A stretch of 35,100 nucleotides of DNA from an uncultured Flavobacteriales bacterium (GTDB taxonomy: Bacteria > Bacteroidota > Bacteroidia > Flavobacteriales_D > Sanyastnellaceae), in the NCBI GenBank assembly GCA_905478795.1, contig CAJQJX010000004.1:1-35100 (forward strand). Reading direction: 5' to 3'. How positions within the stretch are numbered: position 1 is the first letter of the stretch; every line of letters begins with the position of its first letter. Shown one piece after another: positions 1 to 7,749 of the stretch. A program made the position numbers and the translations under genes. The notes under the pieces were generated by a model. It did no database searches and was not told where the DNA came from. It was given only the letters and a program-made list of their open reading frames with translations.

Positions 1-2
1 TT

Positions 3-383
3 GGCGACCTCTGGCTGCAACGCGCTTGCTTCCGCTATTTCGAGGAAGGCGATGTGTCTCATTTCGACGCCTTCCTAGAAGAAATACGCCCTGGCGAAGG
101 GGCTCCTTTCGCGCAGGATAAGTCGACCCTGCTCGAAGACCTTGGGGCGCTGTTGGACGTCAATGAACACGGCATGGTCGCCCCAGGTGAAGCGATGTTG
201 AACCGGTTGGCAGAAGAGTCGTGGTTGCCCCGACACGTCTACGATTGGGGTGCTGCCGATGCGCGTCACGTGGATTTTTCGCGAGAGGAAGTCGTGGGGG
301 CATTGCTCGGTTGGGGTTTCGAGTCGTCTCCCGAGCATTTGCGGACGAATTTGTTTGACTTCAAGCTCCCCGCGACGGCCTGA
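3..383 (+). CDS. C-terminal part of an unrecognised protein, cut by the left edge
   Basis: The frame is open from the first bases of the window (it reads GDLWLQRACFRYF... before the first possible GTG at 54) and stops at 381-383, so this is most likely the tail of a longer gene rather than a 109-residue protein. The visible 126 residues are acidic, without membrane segments or Cys motifs, and rich in Trp, Leu and Glu. They contain HVDFSREEVVGALLGWGF near the end. I do not recognise the family and make no functional claim. The next plus-strand gene is over 1 kb away and a minus-strand gene lies between, so this gene probably ends its own transcription unit. Confidence 0.6.
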   Translation, partial: GDLWLQRACFRYFEEGDVSHFDAFLEEIRPGEGAPFAQDKSTLLEDLGALLDVNEHGMVAPGEAMLNRLAEESWLPRHVYDWGAADARHVDFSREEVVGALLGWGFESSPEHLRTNLFDFKLPATA

Positions 384-684
384 CGGACAAGACGGGCCAC
401 TGGAGAATGGGTTCCTTGTAATGTGTAACCTAAACAGGAGTGTGTGCGTAAGTGCTGGTACAATCCTCCGCCCGATGTTGCTCTCTACGATTCTTGACGC
501 TTACCTCATTTTTGGCCTCATTTCCTCCGCCCATTGGGGGCTATTGGCTTTGTTTAAGGCCTTGGGGGTGAAGCCTTCTGGGATTCCGCATTGAAGTGTG
601 GTGCCTTCAGCACCCACCCCTTTCTACGGAGTGGGCGCTGACGGGCAGTGAGGTGGTGAACGGTCACCTTTTGAGTAGGGGTGA
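384..684. other. Intergenic region with a weak hairpin and a doubtful small ORF
   Basis: No convincing gene is seen in these 301 bases. A possible 57-codon ORF (ATG at 421, stop ending at 594) would encode a short peptide with one hydrophobic stretch (LLSTILDAYLIFGLISSAHWG), but it has no recognisable homology or clear ribosome site. An imperfect inverted repeat (CAGCACCCAC at 608-617 against GTGGGCGCTG at 631-640) and a small one (GGTGA at 655-659, TCACC at 664-668, then TTTT) lie between two genes whose ends face each other, where terminators are expected. Neither has a strong T-tract. Confidence 0.35.
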
Positions 685-1395
685 TCATCCTGCAGCACCT
701 GTAAGGGGTGCCAACATCTCTGCGAAGTGAACGTTTTCAAACCGTGCGTCATAGACCACCTTGCCCCGGTGGTCTCTGACGATGAGGTGCACGAAGCGCC
801 CGAATTCATGGAGGGTCTCCCTGTGAAATGAAGCCCGAAGAACATCGGGCCTGTAAACGAATCCTGGGTCCAGCTTCCGATGGGTTCTGTATTTGCGCTT
901 CAGTTTTAACGGGTTGACGAAGTCCAATCCGTTCTCTGTTGACAGAACCTCAGCGATCTGTGCCACCGACTGTTTGGCGTTCACTCCCGTCACCGAAGTG
1001 AGGACAATGGCTGAGTAGCTTTCCAAATGGGGGGTGAGGCGGTCTATTTTGACCTCGGCCCTGCGGTGTTCCCATTCCCGCTGCTTGGCCTCGCTTAAGG
1101 TGGCCTGACGGCTGGCTTGAACCCGCCTTTGTTCCTCCCGGATCAAAGCCCGCTGCGCTTGAAGGACCTTGGTGGCCGCTTGTGCTCGCCGGGCGCTGGC
1201 ATCGAGCATGCGCGCTTCAGCGTCCATTTTTCGACGTTCCTCTCGAGAGGGCTCGCAGACGTGCTGTTCGCAATCGTTGAGGCAAGACAATGCGACGTCT
1301 GTTGCTTGCGGTCTGTTGACGTTGGATTGGGCAGCAGCTGGGTGGGCCATGATCGCAGCAGCGAGGAGCGCAAGGGGGAAGTGGAGTCGGATCAT
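685..1395 (-). CDS. Secreted coiled-coil protein of unknown function
   Basis: The 236-residue protein starts with a clear Sec signal peptide (MIRLHFPLALLAAAIMAHPAAAQ, cleavage after about residue 23). A short Cys-containing segment follows (CLNDCEQHVCEPS), then a long charged Arg/Ala/Glu-rich helical stretch at about residues 50-115 that looks like a coiled coil. The C-terminal part (about 120-230) is a mixed domain containing SAIVLTSVTGVNAKQSV and HLIVRDHRGKVVYDARFEN, consistent with a small alpha/beta domain. No lipobox is seen, so it is probably periplasmic or exported. It is transcribed divergently from selU, whose putative start lies 77 bases away. I do not recognise the family; a structural role at the envelope is only a guess. 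Confidence 0.7.
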   Translation of the reverse strand: MIRLHFPLALLAAAIMAHPAAAQSNVNRPQATDVALSCLNDCEQHVCEPSREERRKMDAEARMLDASARRAQAATKVLQAQRALIREEQRRVQASRQATLSEAKQREWEHRRAEVKIDRLTPHLESYSAIVLTSVTGVNAKQSVAQIAEVLSTENGLDFVNPLKLKRKYRTHRKLDPGFVYRPDVLRASFHRETLHEFGRFVHLIVRDHRGKVVYDARFENVHFAEMLAPLTGAAG

Positions 1396-1472
1396 GGTAT
1401 TGTCTTTTAGGGGTGCGTCTACTTAGAAACAAGCATCATGCCAAACCTTTATCGGGTCTACCTTCGCAGGAG

Positions 1473-2531
1473 ATGGCCGTGCCCAATCGCTCCGTAGGTG
1501 TCCAAGAATTCTTAGTGGGTTCCCGCGAAAAAGGGGCGCTGCTGTTGGATGTTCGTTCGCCCAGTGAATTTGAGGAGGCTCACATTCCAGGGGCATTGTC
1601 CTTTCCGCTTTTTGATGATGCCGAGCGGGCCCAAGTGGGCACCCTCTACAAGCAAGAAGGTCGGGAAATGGCCGTTGAGCGCGGTCTCGAATTCATCGGT
1701 CCCCGCATGGCGGACATGGTGCGTAAGGCCAAGGAGTTGTTTTCAGAAGAACCCGACCGACGTCCAATTCACATGTACTGTTGGAGAGGGGGGATGCGCA
1801 GCGGATCGCTGAGTTGGTTGTTGCGCACCGCAGGTTTACCCGTGGTCCTGCTCCATGGTGGGTACAAGGCGTACAAGCAAACCCTTCCAGGGTTCATGGG
1901 GCAGGAATGGCCTTTGGTGCGCGTTGGAGGCTACACCGGTTCGGCCAAGACCGCGGTCCTTCATGCATTGGCTGATGCTGGTGAGCAGGTCGTGGACCTC
2001 GAGGGCTTGGCCCGGCATTTCGGGTCGGCATTTGGCAATTTGCACCGCCATGCTCAACCCACATCCGAGCATTTTCGCAACCTGCTGGCAGAAGCCTTGT
2101 CTGGTCTTGACCCTCACCGCCGCATTTGGGTAGAAAATGAAAGCAGGCGCATTGGAAATGTGCACGTTCCCGAGCCTTTTTACAAGCGGATGATCGCTTG
2201 TCCGGCACTTGAGATGCTCCGCAGTATGGAGGACCGTGTCACCCACCTTGTGGGGATGTATGGCGATTTCGATGCGGTTTTGCTGAGGCATGCTTTTGAA
2301 GCCATTCAAACGGAGTTGGGGGGTCCGGAAACCCGAGAGGCTTTGGCTGCTTTGGAGGTGAAAGATCTCGCCACAGCAGCAAGAATTGCCTTGGAGTATT
2401 ATGACCGCACCTACGAGCATGGCTTGCAAAAACGGGCCAAGGACAACCGGCATCCGGTCGACGCCCAAGGGGTGTCGCTGGAGCAGTGCGCTGAGCGGCT
2501 GATGGCGGCTGCAGATGGCATGGGTCTCTGA
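1473..2531 (+). CDS. selU: tRNA 2-selenouridine synthase SelU (MnmH)
   Basis: SelU replaces sulfur with selenium on 2-thiouridine at the wobble position of certain tRNAs, using selenophosphate made by SelD. The protein has the two family domains. An N-terminal rhodanese domain (about residues 5-130, LLLDVRSPSEFEEAHIPGA) carries the catalytic Cys103 in the diagnostic YCWRGGMRSGS motif. A C-terminal P-loop domain has GYTGSAKT at 153-160. I chose the ATG at 1473 (352 aa), which puts the rhodanese domain near the N terminus as is usual; a GTG at 1413 in the same frame would add 20 residues. The sequence GCAGGAG touches the ATG directly, so it is not a useful Shine-Dalgarno. selD follows 14 bases downstream, so the two form one selenium unit. 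Confidence 0.93.
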   Translation: MAVPNRSVGVQEFLVGSREKGALLLDVRSPSEFEEAHIPGALSFPLFDDAERAQVGTLYKQEGREMAVERGLEFIGPRMADMVRKAKELFSEEPDRRPIHMYCWRGGMRSGSLSWLLRTAGLPVVLLHGGYKAYKQTLPGFMGQEWPLVRVGGYTGSAKTAVLHALADAGEQVVDLEGLARHFGSAFGNLHRHAQPTSEHFRNLLAEALSGLDPHRRIWVENESRRIGNVHVPEPFYKRMIACPALEMLRSMEDRVTHLVGMYGDFDAVLLRHAFEAIQTELGGPETREALAALEVKDLATAARIALEYYDRTYEHGLQKRAKDNRHPVDAQGVSLEQCAERLMAAADGMGL

Positions 2532-2545
2532 GCCACCTTTGTTGC

Positions 2546-3595
2546 ATGGAGCAAGAACAAGTAAAGCTGACCCAATACAGCCATGGCGCGGGCTGTGGCT
2601 GTAAGATTGCCCCGGGGGTGCTCGACCAGATCCTCGGTCAATTGGGGGTCCAAGCCGATGATTCCAAGCTAATTGTGGGCCATGGAGCCCGCGATGATGC
2701 GGCGGTTTACGACCTGGGAGATGGCACAGCGGCCGTGTCGACAACGGATTTCTTCATGCCCATTGTAGATGATCCGTATGCCTTTGGACGCATCGCAGCG
2801 GCCAATGCCATCAGCGACATCTATGCCATGGGGGGCAAGCCATTGATGGCCATCGCCATCTTGGGGTGGCCAGTGGACAAGCTTGCTCCTGAAGTGGCAG
2901 GACAGGTGCTCGAGGGTGGACGCTCCATTTGCGCTGAAGCGGGCATACCGCTCGCAGGCGGGCACAGCATAGATTCTCCTGAACCCATTTTTGGACTTGC
3001 AGTGACAGGCCGGGTCACCTTGTCCAAGCTCAAAAAAAATGGCGGTGCAGCCATAGGCGATGTGCTGTATTTGACAAAGCCGTTGGGTGTGGGCATCGTG
3101 ACCACTGCCCAAAAGAAGGGGGTGGTTGAGTCTTCCCACTTGGCTGCTGCCCAAGCCAACATGACCCGCCTCAATAAGGTTGGTGCAGCGCTGGGCGACA
3201 TCCAAGGGGTGCATGCCATGACGGATGTGACCGGCTTTGGTCTCGGAGGTCACGCCCTTGAAATGGCCCGGGCTACAGGTGTTGACCTTGCTTTCGAAGG
3301 CAGTGCACTGCCTTTGCTTGACCGAGAGGGACTGGCCAAATACCACGCGGCAGGGTGCATACCAGGTGGCACACGGCGCAATTTCGCAAGCTATGGCCAG
3401 CACTTACAGTGGGGCGAAGCCGGTGAATTTATTCGGGATGTCGTGTGCGATCCCCAAACCAGTGGCGGCTTATTGGTGTCTGTTCATCCATCCGCACAGG
3501 ATGAAGTCGAAAGGGTGTTGCAGGATGAAGGCTGTTACAGCCGGCCTATTGGCGAGGTTGTTGAAGGCCAGGGCCAGGTGCGGTTGAGCACCTGA
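2546..3595 (+). CDS. selD: Selenide, water dikinase (selenophosphate synthetase)
   Basis: SelD makes selenophosphate from selenide and ATP, the selenium donor for SelU (and for selenocysteine synthesis where that exists). The 349-residue length is normal. The N-terminal catalytic stretch TQYSHGAGCGCK has Cys17 and Lys20, the same numbering as the E. coli enzyme, so this is a Cys form and not a selenoprotein. Other family signatures are the Asp-rich metal/ATP segments (GHGARDDAAVYDLGDG, STTDFFMPIVDDPYAFG), AGGHSIDSPEPIFGLAVTG and DVTGFGLGGHALEMA. The gene follows selU directly. No selA, selB or selC is visible in the window, so its visible partner is the tRNA-modifying enzyme. It converges with blh, ending 22 bases from that gene's stop. 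Confidence 0.96.
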   Translation: MEQEQVKLTQYSHGAGCGCKIAPGVLDQILGQLGVQADDSKLIVGHGARDDAAVYDLGDGTAAVSTTDFFMPIVDDPYAFGRIAAANAISDIYAMGGKPLMAIAILGWPVDKLAPEVAGQVLEGGRSICAEAGIPLAGGHSIDSPEPIFGLAVTGRVTLSKLKKNGGAAIGDVLYLTKPLGVGIVTTAQKKGVVESSHLAAAQANMTRLNKVGAALGDIQGVHAMTDVTGFGLGGHALEMARATGVDLAFEGSALPLLDREGLAKYHAAGCIPGGTRRNFASYGQHLQWGEAGEFIRDVVCDPQTSGGLLVSVHPSAQDEVERVLQDEGCYSRPIGEVVEGQGQVRLST

Positions 3596-3617
3596 CGTCC
3601 AACCGAAATGCCTCCGT

Positions 3618-4523
3618 TCACCGCATGCGGGCGGTCACCCATCCTTCGAGTACCGCGATGTGCGGCAATGTTCCGGCCAGTAGAAAGCTCAGGCCAGCAC
3701 GCTCGCTGAGGGTACCCGTGCTGACCGACCAGAAAACGACACCCGCCATGGTGGCAAAGACCAGGGTCAGCGGTAAGCTGCGCAGGTACAACTTGGAAAA
3801 AGCAGGTGTCAGAGATTGACGCTGCTTGAACTCCTCAAAAAAGGCTTCCCTCGAATGTCCAAGGGCGAAATAGAGGGCAAAAGCGAGGAGCAAGTCGTCG
3901 ACAGACCAGGCCAATACCACACCCGAACAAGCCAAGAGGCCATTGCGCCATGTTTGGTGCAGTGTAACGGCCAGAATCACAGCTGATGCGGACGCCAGTT
4001 GCAACGGCAGATAGCGGTCAGCGAAAGACGGGGATAGGTCCCATCCATATTCTTCGAGCACAAGCAAGGCGTCGGGTCGTGTCATCAAAGGGGCCAAGAG
4101 GGCCAGTCCAAGTGCCACGCCTGTGATGCTGTTGGCACGAGACTGTCCACGCATGGCATCAACGCGGATGTGGGACATTCCAAAATGGTAGGCGCTAACC
4201 ACTATGAATAGCCCGAGCATGGACGCGGGGGCCCATTCAAAAGCGAGCCAGAAGAGGCCGATGCTGGCCACGTAGGGCAGAACAAAAGATTGACGCAATG
4301 GCCCCTCGGGGTCGCCATGCATGTGGGCGTGGAGAATGTGGTCCAAAGCGCCGTGTTGGATGCCAATGGCTGCAATCAGCAATACTGCAAGCGGCGTCTG
4401 TCCTTCGGGAAGCCACTGGGCCAAAGCTGCAGCCAAGCAAACGCCCCCAGCCAAAAGGCCTAAAGTCCAAGCCCTCACCCGTTGGGCATTCTGGAAAGTG
4501 GTGGATGGAATGAGCCCAATCAT
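3618..4523 (-). CDS. blh: Brp/Blh-family beta-carotene 15,15'-dioxygenase
   Basis: This enzyme cleaves beta-carotene into two retinals, the chromophore of the adjacent rhodopsin. The 301-residue protein is a polytopic membrane protein with hydrophobic helices throughout. It carries the conserved His motifs that bind the catalytic iron: IQHGALDH (His57 and His62), SAYHFGMSH (His113), GHSREAFFEEF (near residue 222) and PHIAVLEGW (near residue 286). It lies directly downstream of the proteorhodopsin gene on the same strand with 66 bases between, the usual PR-blh arrangement of marine flavobacteria. A strong hairpin fills the gap and ends 8 bases before the start codon, so expression may be lower than, or conditional on, that of the rhodopsin gene. 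Confidence 0.93.
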   Translation of the reverse strand: MIGLIPSTTFQNAQRVRAWTLGLLAGGVCLAAALAQWLPEGQTPLAVLLIAAIGIQHGALDHILHAHMHGDPEGPLRQSFVLPYVASIGLFWLAFEWAPASMLGLFIVVSAYHFGMSHIRVDAMRGQSRANSITGVALGLALLAPLMTRPDALLVLEEYGWDLSPSFADRYLPLQLASASAVILAVTLHQTWRNGLLACSGVVLAWSVDDLLLAFALYFALGHSREAFFEEFKQRQSLTPAFSKLYLRSLPLTLVFATMAGVVFWSVSTGTLSERAGLSFLLAGTLPHIAVLEGWVTARMR

Positions 4524-4531
4524 GCGACAAA

Positions 4532-4569
4532 GGAAAGGCCCACCCCCGAAAGGGGATGGGCCAGTTTCC
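4532..4569 (-). terminator. Strong hairpin between proteorhodopsin and blh (attenuator or terminator-like)
   Basis: On the plus strand GGAAA (4532-4536), GGCCCA (4537-4542) and CCCC (4544-4547) pair with GGGG (4552-4555), TGGGCC (4557-4562) and TTTCC (4565-4569). There is one C/A mismatch and a two-base AG bulge. The four-base loop reads GAAA on the plus strand and TTTC in the minus-strand RNA. About 15 paired bases, mostly G-C, followed in the minus-strand transcript by TTTGTCGC and then the blh ATG. It could terminate part of the transcription, protect the rhodopsin mRNA 3' end, or mask the blh ribosome site. The structure is seen directly; the function is inferred. Confidence 0.6.
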
Positions 4570-4589
4570 TTGTTTAGGTTTCGGAGAGA

Positions 4590-5336
4590 TCAGCCCTTGG
4601 CGCTATCCTTAACAGCCAAAGCGTAAATCACCAGACCGAAGCCGATCTTGTTGATGGCGTCACCAATGTTGTAGATGACGTCCATGGAGCCTGAGAAACC
4701 GAAGACTTCACCTGCGCCACCGTACCATCCGGCAGTACCCATCATGTAACCAATGGGGTAAATCGCCCATCCAGCCAGTACGAACCATCCGAGCCATTTG
4801 TTGGCTTCAGCAACAGCACCACCCGCACTTGTAGCCAACTGCTTTACCTCACCAAACCAGACGAGATAAACAATGTAGAAGTACGCGATGCCGGAGAAGA
4901 GGCCCCACAACCAAGCGTTGCTTTGGTCCAGAGCTTCACCCCAGTAACCGGTGACCAACATGATGACAGAAGCAAAAATCAGCTTCCACATGAGTCCCAT
5001 GGTACCACCTGCTTTCTTGGTGATGAGATAGAACTCCACGCACATCAACGGTACCGTCAGTGTCCAGTCCACATAGCGGAATGCTATTGGGCTGTCACCT
5101 GTGGCCAGGTAGTAGTCGCGCATGTAGTAGTAATGCACGAAAGCAATAAATGTGATGATGCCACTGACGAGCAGTGACGTCCTCCATTTTTTGTCAACGC
5201 TGCCCATCTCAAGGAAGAAGAAGACAGATGCGGCCATCATGGCCATACAGCCCACGAAGAATGTGAAACTTGTGAGGTTATCGAAGTGCTCACTCATGAA
5301 AAGCGAAGCGTCCGCTAGAATTAATGAAAGGTTCAT
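4590..5336 (-). CDS. Green-tuned proteorhodopsin (light-driven outward proton pump)
   Basis: A seven-helix microbial rhodopsin of 248 residues that pumps protons out of the cell in light. The key helix C motif RYVDWTLTVPLMCVE gives Asp90 (proton acceptor), Thr94 and Glu101 (proton donor), the D-T-E pattern of proton-pumping proteorhodopsins and not the NDQ sodium or NTQ chloride patterns. Lys230 in GDAINKIGFG is the retinal Schiff-base lysine, with Asp226 as counter-ion partner. His68 (FVHYYYMRD) matches the conserved His75 of proteorhodopsins. Met98 occupies the spectral tuning position (105 in the reference protein), which predicts green absorption. blh downstream supplies retinal. The 120-base gap from maf suggests its own promoter. 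Confidence 0.97.
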   Translation of the reverse strand: MNLSLILADASLFMSEHFDNLTSFTFFVGCMAMMAASVFFFLEMGSVDKKWRTSLLVSGIITFIAFVHYYYMRDYYLATGDSPIAFRYVDWTLTVPLMCVEFYLITKKAGGTMGLMWKLIFASVIMLVTGYWGEALDQSNAWLWGLFSGIAYFYIVYLVWFGEVKQLATSAGGAVAEANKWLGWFVLAGWAIYPIGYMMGTAGWYGGAGEVFGFSGSMDVIYNIGDAINKIGFGLVIYALAVKDSAKG

Positions 5337-5456
5337 TTGTTATGATTGGTTTTGAACGTGTTTAACGTACACATGAAAACCAAGACAAAGGATCCTTGTT
5401 CAATGAAATTGCAAAAAAAGTGAACGTAATAACCTGTTGAGATTCCGGATGTGACA
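5337..5456 (-). promoter_or_regulatory. Probable proteorhodopsin promoter region with an 18-base near-palindrome
   Basis: This AT-rich gap lies between maf and the rhodopsin start. On the minus strand it contains a TTG after a T-run, 18 bases, then ATCCTTTG (5388-5395), which fits a Bacteroidetes -33/-7 layout in spacing but matches TAnnTTTG only in the TTTG half. The same spot is the centre of an inverted repeat at 5384-5401 with a perfect AAGGATCCTT core (5388-5397). That would place a possible operator over the -7 element. It is a candidate site only. Confidence 0.3.
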
Positions 5457-6083
5457 TCAAATCAGTGCTTTCAGGTGTGAAAATATTTTGTGCATAGGGA
5501 GTCCCATAACGGTGTAAAAGCTGCCGTTTAGGGAGTGAATGCCACAGGCACCGATCAAATCTTGAGCGCCGTAAGCGCCCGCTTTGTCGAACGGTTGATG
5601 GTTCGAGACGTAATGCTGGATGAAGTCTTCAGAAAGGTGTATAAATGACACGGAAACAGTATCGTGCTCCGTTTTGAGCACTTCGGGACTCCGCCCGTCA
5701 ACCAGGGTAAAAGCTGTGGTGACCTCGTGCGTTTTGCCGGAAAGCCGCCGGATCATTTCCGCGGCTTCTTGCGCAGAACCGGGTTTTTCTAGCGTATCGC
5801 CTTCCAATTGAACCACCGTGTCACTGGTCAGCAGGATTTCTTCTGAATTCAAGCTGGAGATGGCCGCCCGGGCTTTGAGTTCGCTCAAAAATCGGGGAAT
5901 GTCTGGCCCGGACAATCCGTCTGGATACACTTCTTCTGCTCCAATGGGCCTGATTTCAAAGGGAATGCCGAGCATTCCAATGAGCTCTTTTCTTCGAGGA
6001 GATGCACTGGCCAAGACCAATTTGCGCTGTTGCAGTCCGGGCAAAAGCGGGAGGGCGGAGGGGGTGTCGGGGGTAAAGAGCAT
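5457..6083 (-). CDS. maf: Maf family nucleoside triphosphate pyrophosphatase
   Basis: Maf proteins hydrolyse non-canonical or excess nucleoside triphosphates (often dTTP/UTP, or modified bases) to monophosphates and are linked to septum control. The 208-residue protein shows the family signatures: LASASPRRKEL at 24-34, SDTVVQLEG near 87-95 with the catalytic-type Asp88, EKP at 99-101, RRLSGKTHEV at 112-121 and FDKAGAYGAQ in the last third. The last motif fits the YhdE (dTTP/UTP) type better than the m7GTP type, but this is a weak inference. About 20 residues precede the usual start of the family. It is divergent from guaA with a 103-base gap. Confidence 0.93.
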   Translation of the reverse strand: MLFTPDTPSALPLLPGLQQRKLVLASASPRRKELIGMLGIPFEIRPIGAEEVYPDGLSGPDIPRFLSELKARAAISSLNSEEILLTSDTVVQLEGDTLEKPGSAQEAAEMIRRLSGKTHEVTTAFTLVDGRSPEVLKTEHDTVSVSFIHLSEDFIQHYVSNHQPFDKAGAYGAQDLIGACGIHSLNGSFYTVMGLPMHKIFSHLKALI

Positions 6084-6186
6084 GAGAAGCGTTTAACAAC
6101 GGTGCAAAACAACAGCCTTCCGATGGATACGTTCATGAGGAAGGCAGAAAACACAGGCGTAATTTCGCCCCCATACCGCGCCCGCA

Positions 6187-7749
6187 ATGGACAGCATTCT
6201 GATTCTCGATTTTGGCTCTCAATACACGCAGCTCATCGCCCGTAGGGTAAGGGAGCTCAATACTTACGCGGAGATTAAGCCGTGGAATGGGGACTGGAGG
6301 TCTCTGTTGGAAACAGCACCGGGAGACGATGCGCTTGGCCGGGTGTGGAAGGGTGTGATTTTGTCGGGCAGCCCCCATAGTGTGCGGGAGGACCATGCCC
6401 CCGCCCCTGACTTGGATGGAGTGCGCGGGAAATGGCCGGTGCTGGGCGTATGCTTCGGGGCCCAGTGGCTGGCTCAAAATGGAGGGGGGCTTGTAGAAGC
6501 CAGCGACAGCCGAGAATATGGCCGTGCCCATTTGAACCACATTGATGGCTCGGATCGCCTTTTTGAGGGGATGACCGAAGGGAAGCAAGTTTGGATGAGT
6601 CATGGCGACACGATTCAGTCCATTGGCGAAAATGCCCAGGTGACGTGTTCAACACAAGACGTGAAGTACGCCGGGTTTGCATTTAAAGAGGAGCCGACTT
6701 GGGGCATTCAATTCCACCCCGAGGTCTACCACAGCGAGGAAGGGCTCATGCTGTTGCGCAACTACGTTCATGGGATTTGCGGCTGCGCAGCGGATTGGAC
6801 GCCCGCGCACTTTGTCGATTCAACGGTGGAGGAGCTCAAGGAGCAGCTGGGCGAAGACCGTGTGGTACTTGGTTTGAGTGGTGGAGTCGATTCCAGTGTC
6901 GCCGCCATGCTGCTGCACAGAGCCATTGGTGACCGCCTGTTTTGCATTTTCGTGGACAACGGGTTGTTGCGGAAGCACGAATTTGAGGAGGTCCTCCAGG
7001 GATATGAAGGTCTGGGGCTTAAAGTGAAAGGTGTTCGGGCAGCCGACCGCTTTTACTCTGCCCTTTCTGGAGTCTCCGACCCCGAAGGCAAACGCAAGGC
7101 GATTGGGGCCACATTCATTGATGTTTTTGACCACGAAAGCGGCCTCTTGGATGGCGTAAAGTGGTTGGGTCAGGGCACCATTTACCCCGACGTCATCGAA
7201 AGCGTTTCAGCCACTGGCGGCCCCAGTGCCACCATTAAGTCTCACCACAATGTGGGGGGGCTGCCCGATTTTATGAAGCTTCAGGTGGTCGAGCCGCTGC
7301 GCATGCTGTTCAAGGATGAGGTCCGAAGGGTGGGGCGAGAAATGGGCATGTCCCAGGAGCTGTTGGGCCGCCATCCCTTTCCGGGTCCAGGCCTCGGTAT
7401 CCGCATCCTTGGAGAAGTGACCCCGGACAAGGTGAGGTTGCTTCAGGATGCCGATCGCATTTGGACCGACAAGCTTCGTGAGCACGGTCACTACGACCGA
7501 GTGTGGCAGGCGGGTACCATTTTGTTGCCCGTTCAGAGCGTAGGGGTCATGGGCGATGAGCGCACTTATGAGCAGGCCGTTGCTTTGCGGGCTGTAACTT
7601 CTACCGACGGGATGACGGCCGATTGGGTCGATTTTCCGCACGCTTTTCTGGCCGAGGTTTCCAACGCCATTATCAATAAAGTCAGGGGAATTAATCGGGT
7701 AGTCTATGACATCTCGTCCAAGCCCCCTGCAACCATCGAATGGGAATGA
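6187..7749 (+). CDS. guaA: GMP synthase (glutamine-hydrolysing)
   Basis: GuaA converts XMP to GMP using ATP and ammonia released from glutamine. The 520-residue length is typical. The class I glutamine amidotransferase domain starts at [20 protein letters not shown] and has the nucleophile Cys89 in GVCFGAQW and the [11 protein letters not shown] triad region. The ATP pyrophosphatase domain has the PP-loop SGGVDS at 231-236, and the C terminus ends with the conserved [10 protein letters not shown] possible -7-like TAATTTCG (6160-6167) lies 19 bases before the start. The stop codon overlaps the next gene: the TGA at 7747-7749 shares bases with candidate starts in a TGATG/ATGA arrangement, indicating translational coupling. 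Confidence 0.98.
   Translation: MDSILILDFGSQYTQLIARRVRELNTYAEIKPWNGDWRSLLETAPGDDALGRVWKGVILSGSPHSVREDHAPAPDLDGVRGKWPVLGVCFGAQWLAQNGGGLVEASDSREYGRAHLNHIDGSDRLFEGMTEGKQVWMSHGDTIQSIGENAQVTCSTQDVKYAGFAFKEEPTWGIQFHPEVYHSEEGLMLLRNYVHGICGCAADWTPAHFVDSTVEELKEQLGEDRVVLGLSGGVDSSVAAMLLHRAIGDRLFCIFVDNGLLRKHEFEEVLQGYEGLGLKVKGVRAADRFYSALSGVSDPEGKRKAIGATFIDVFDHESGLLDGVKWLGQGTIYPDVIESVSATGGPSATIKSHHNVGGLPDFMKLQVVEPLRMLFKDEVRRVGREMGMSQELLGRHPFPGPGLGIRILGEVTPDKVRLLQDADRIWTDKLREHGHYDRVWQAGTILLPVQSVGVMGDERTYEQAVALRAVTSTDGMTADWVDFPHAFLAEVSNAIINKVRGINRVVYDISSKPPATIEWE

Noticed and set aside
2546-2605. SelD considered as a selenoprotein with an in-frame TGA
   Set aside because: The catalytic codon is TGT for Cys17 in GAGCGCK; no in-frame TGA is needed.
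1836-2744. 302-codon minus-strand ORF opposite selU and selD
   Set aside because: It crosses two well-supported plus-strand genes and its translation has no domain pattern; it is a mirror ORF of GC-rich coding sequence.
2669-3403. 244-codon minus-strand ORF opposite selD
   Set aside because: Fully antisense to selD, with Cys/His-rich composition typical of shadow frames.
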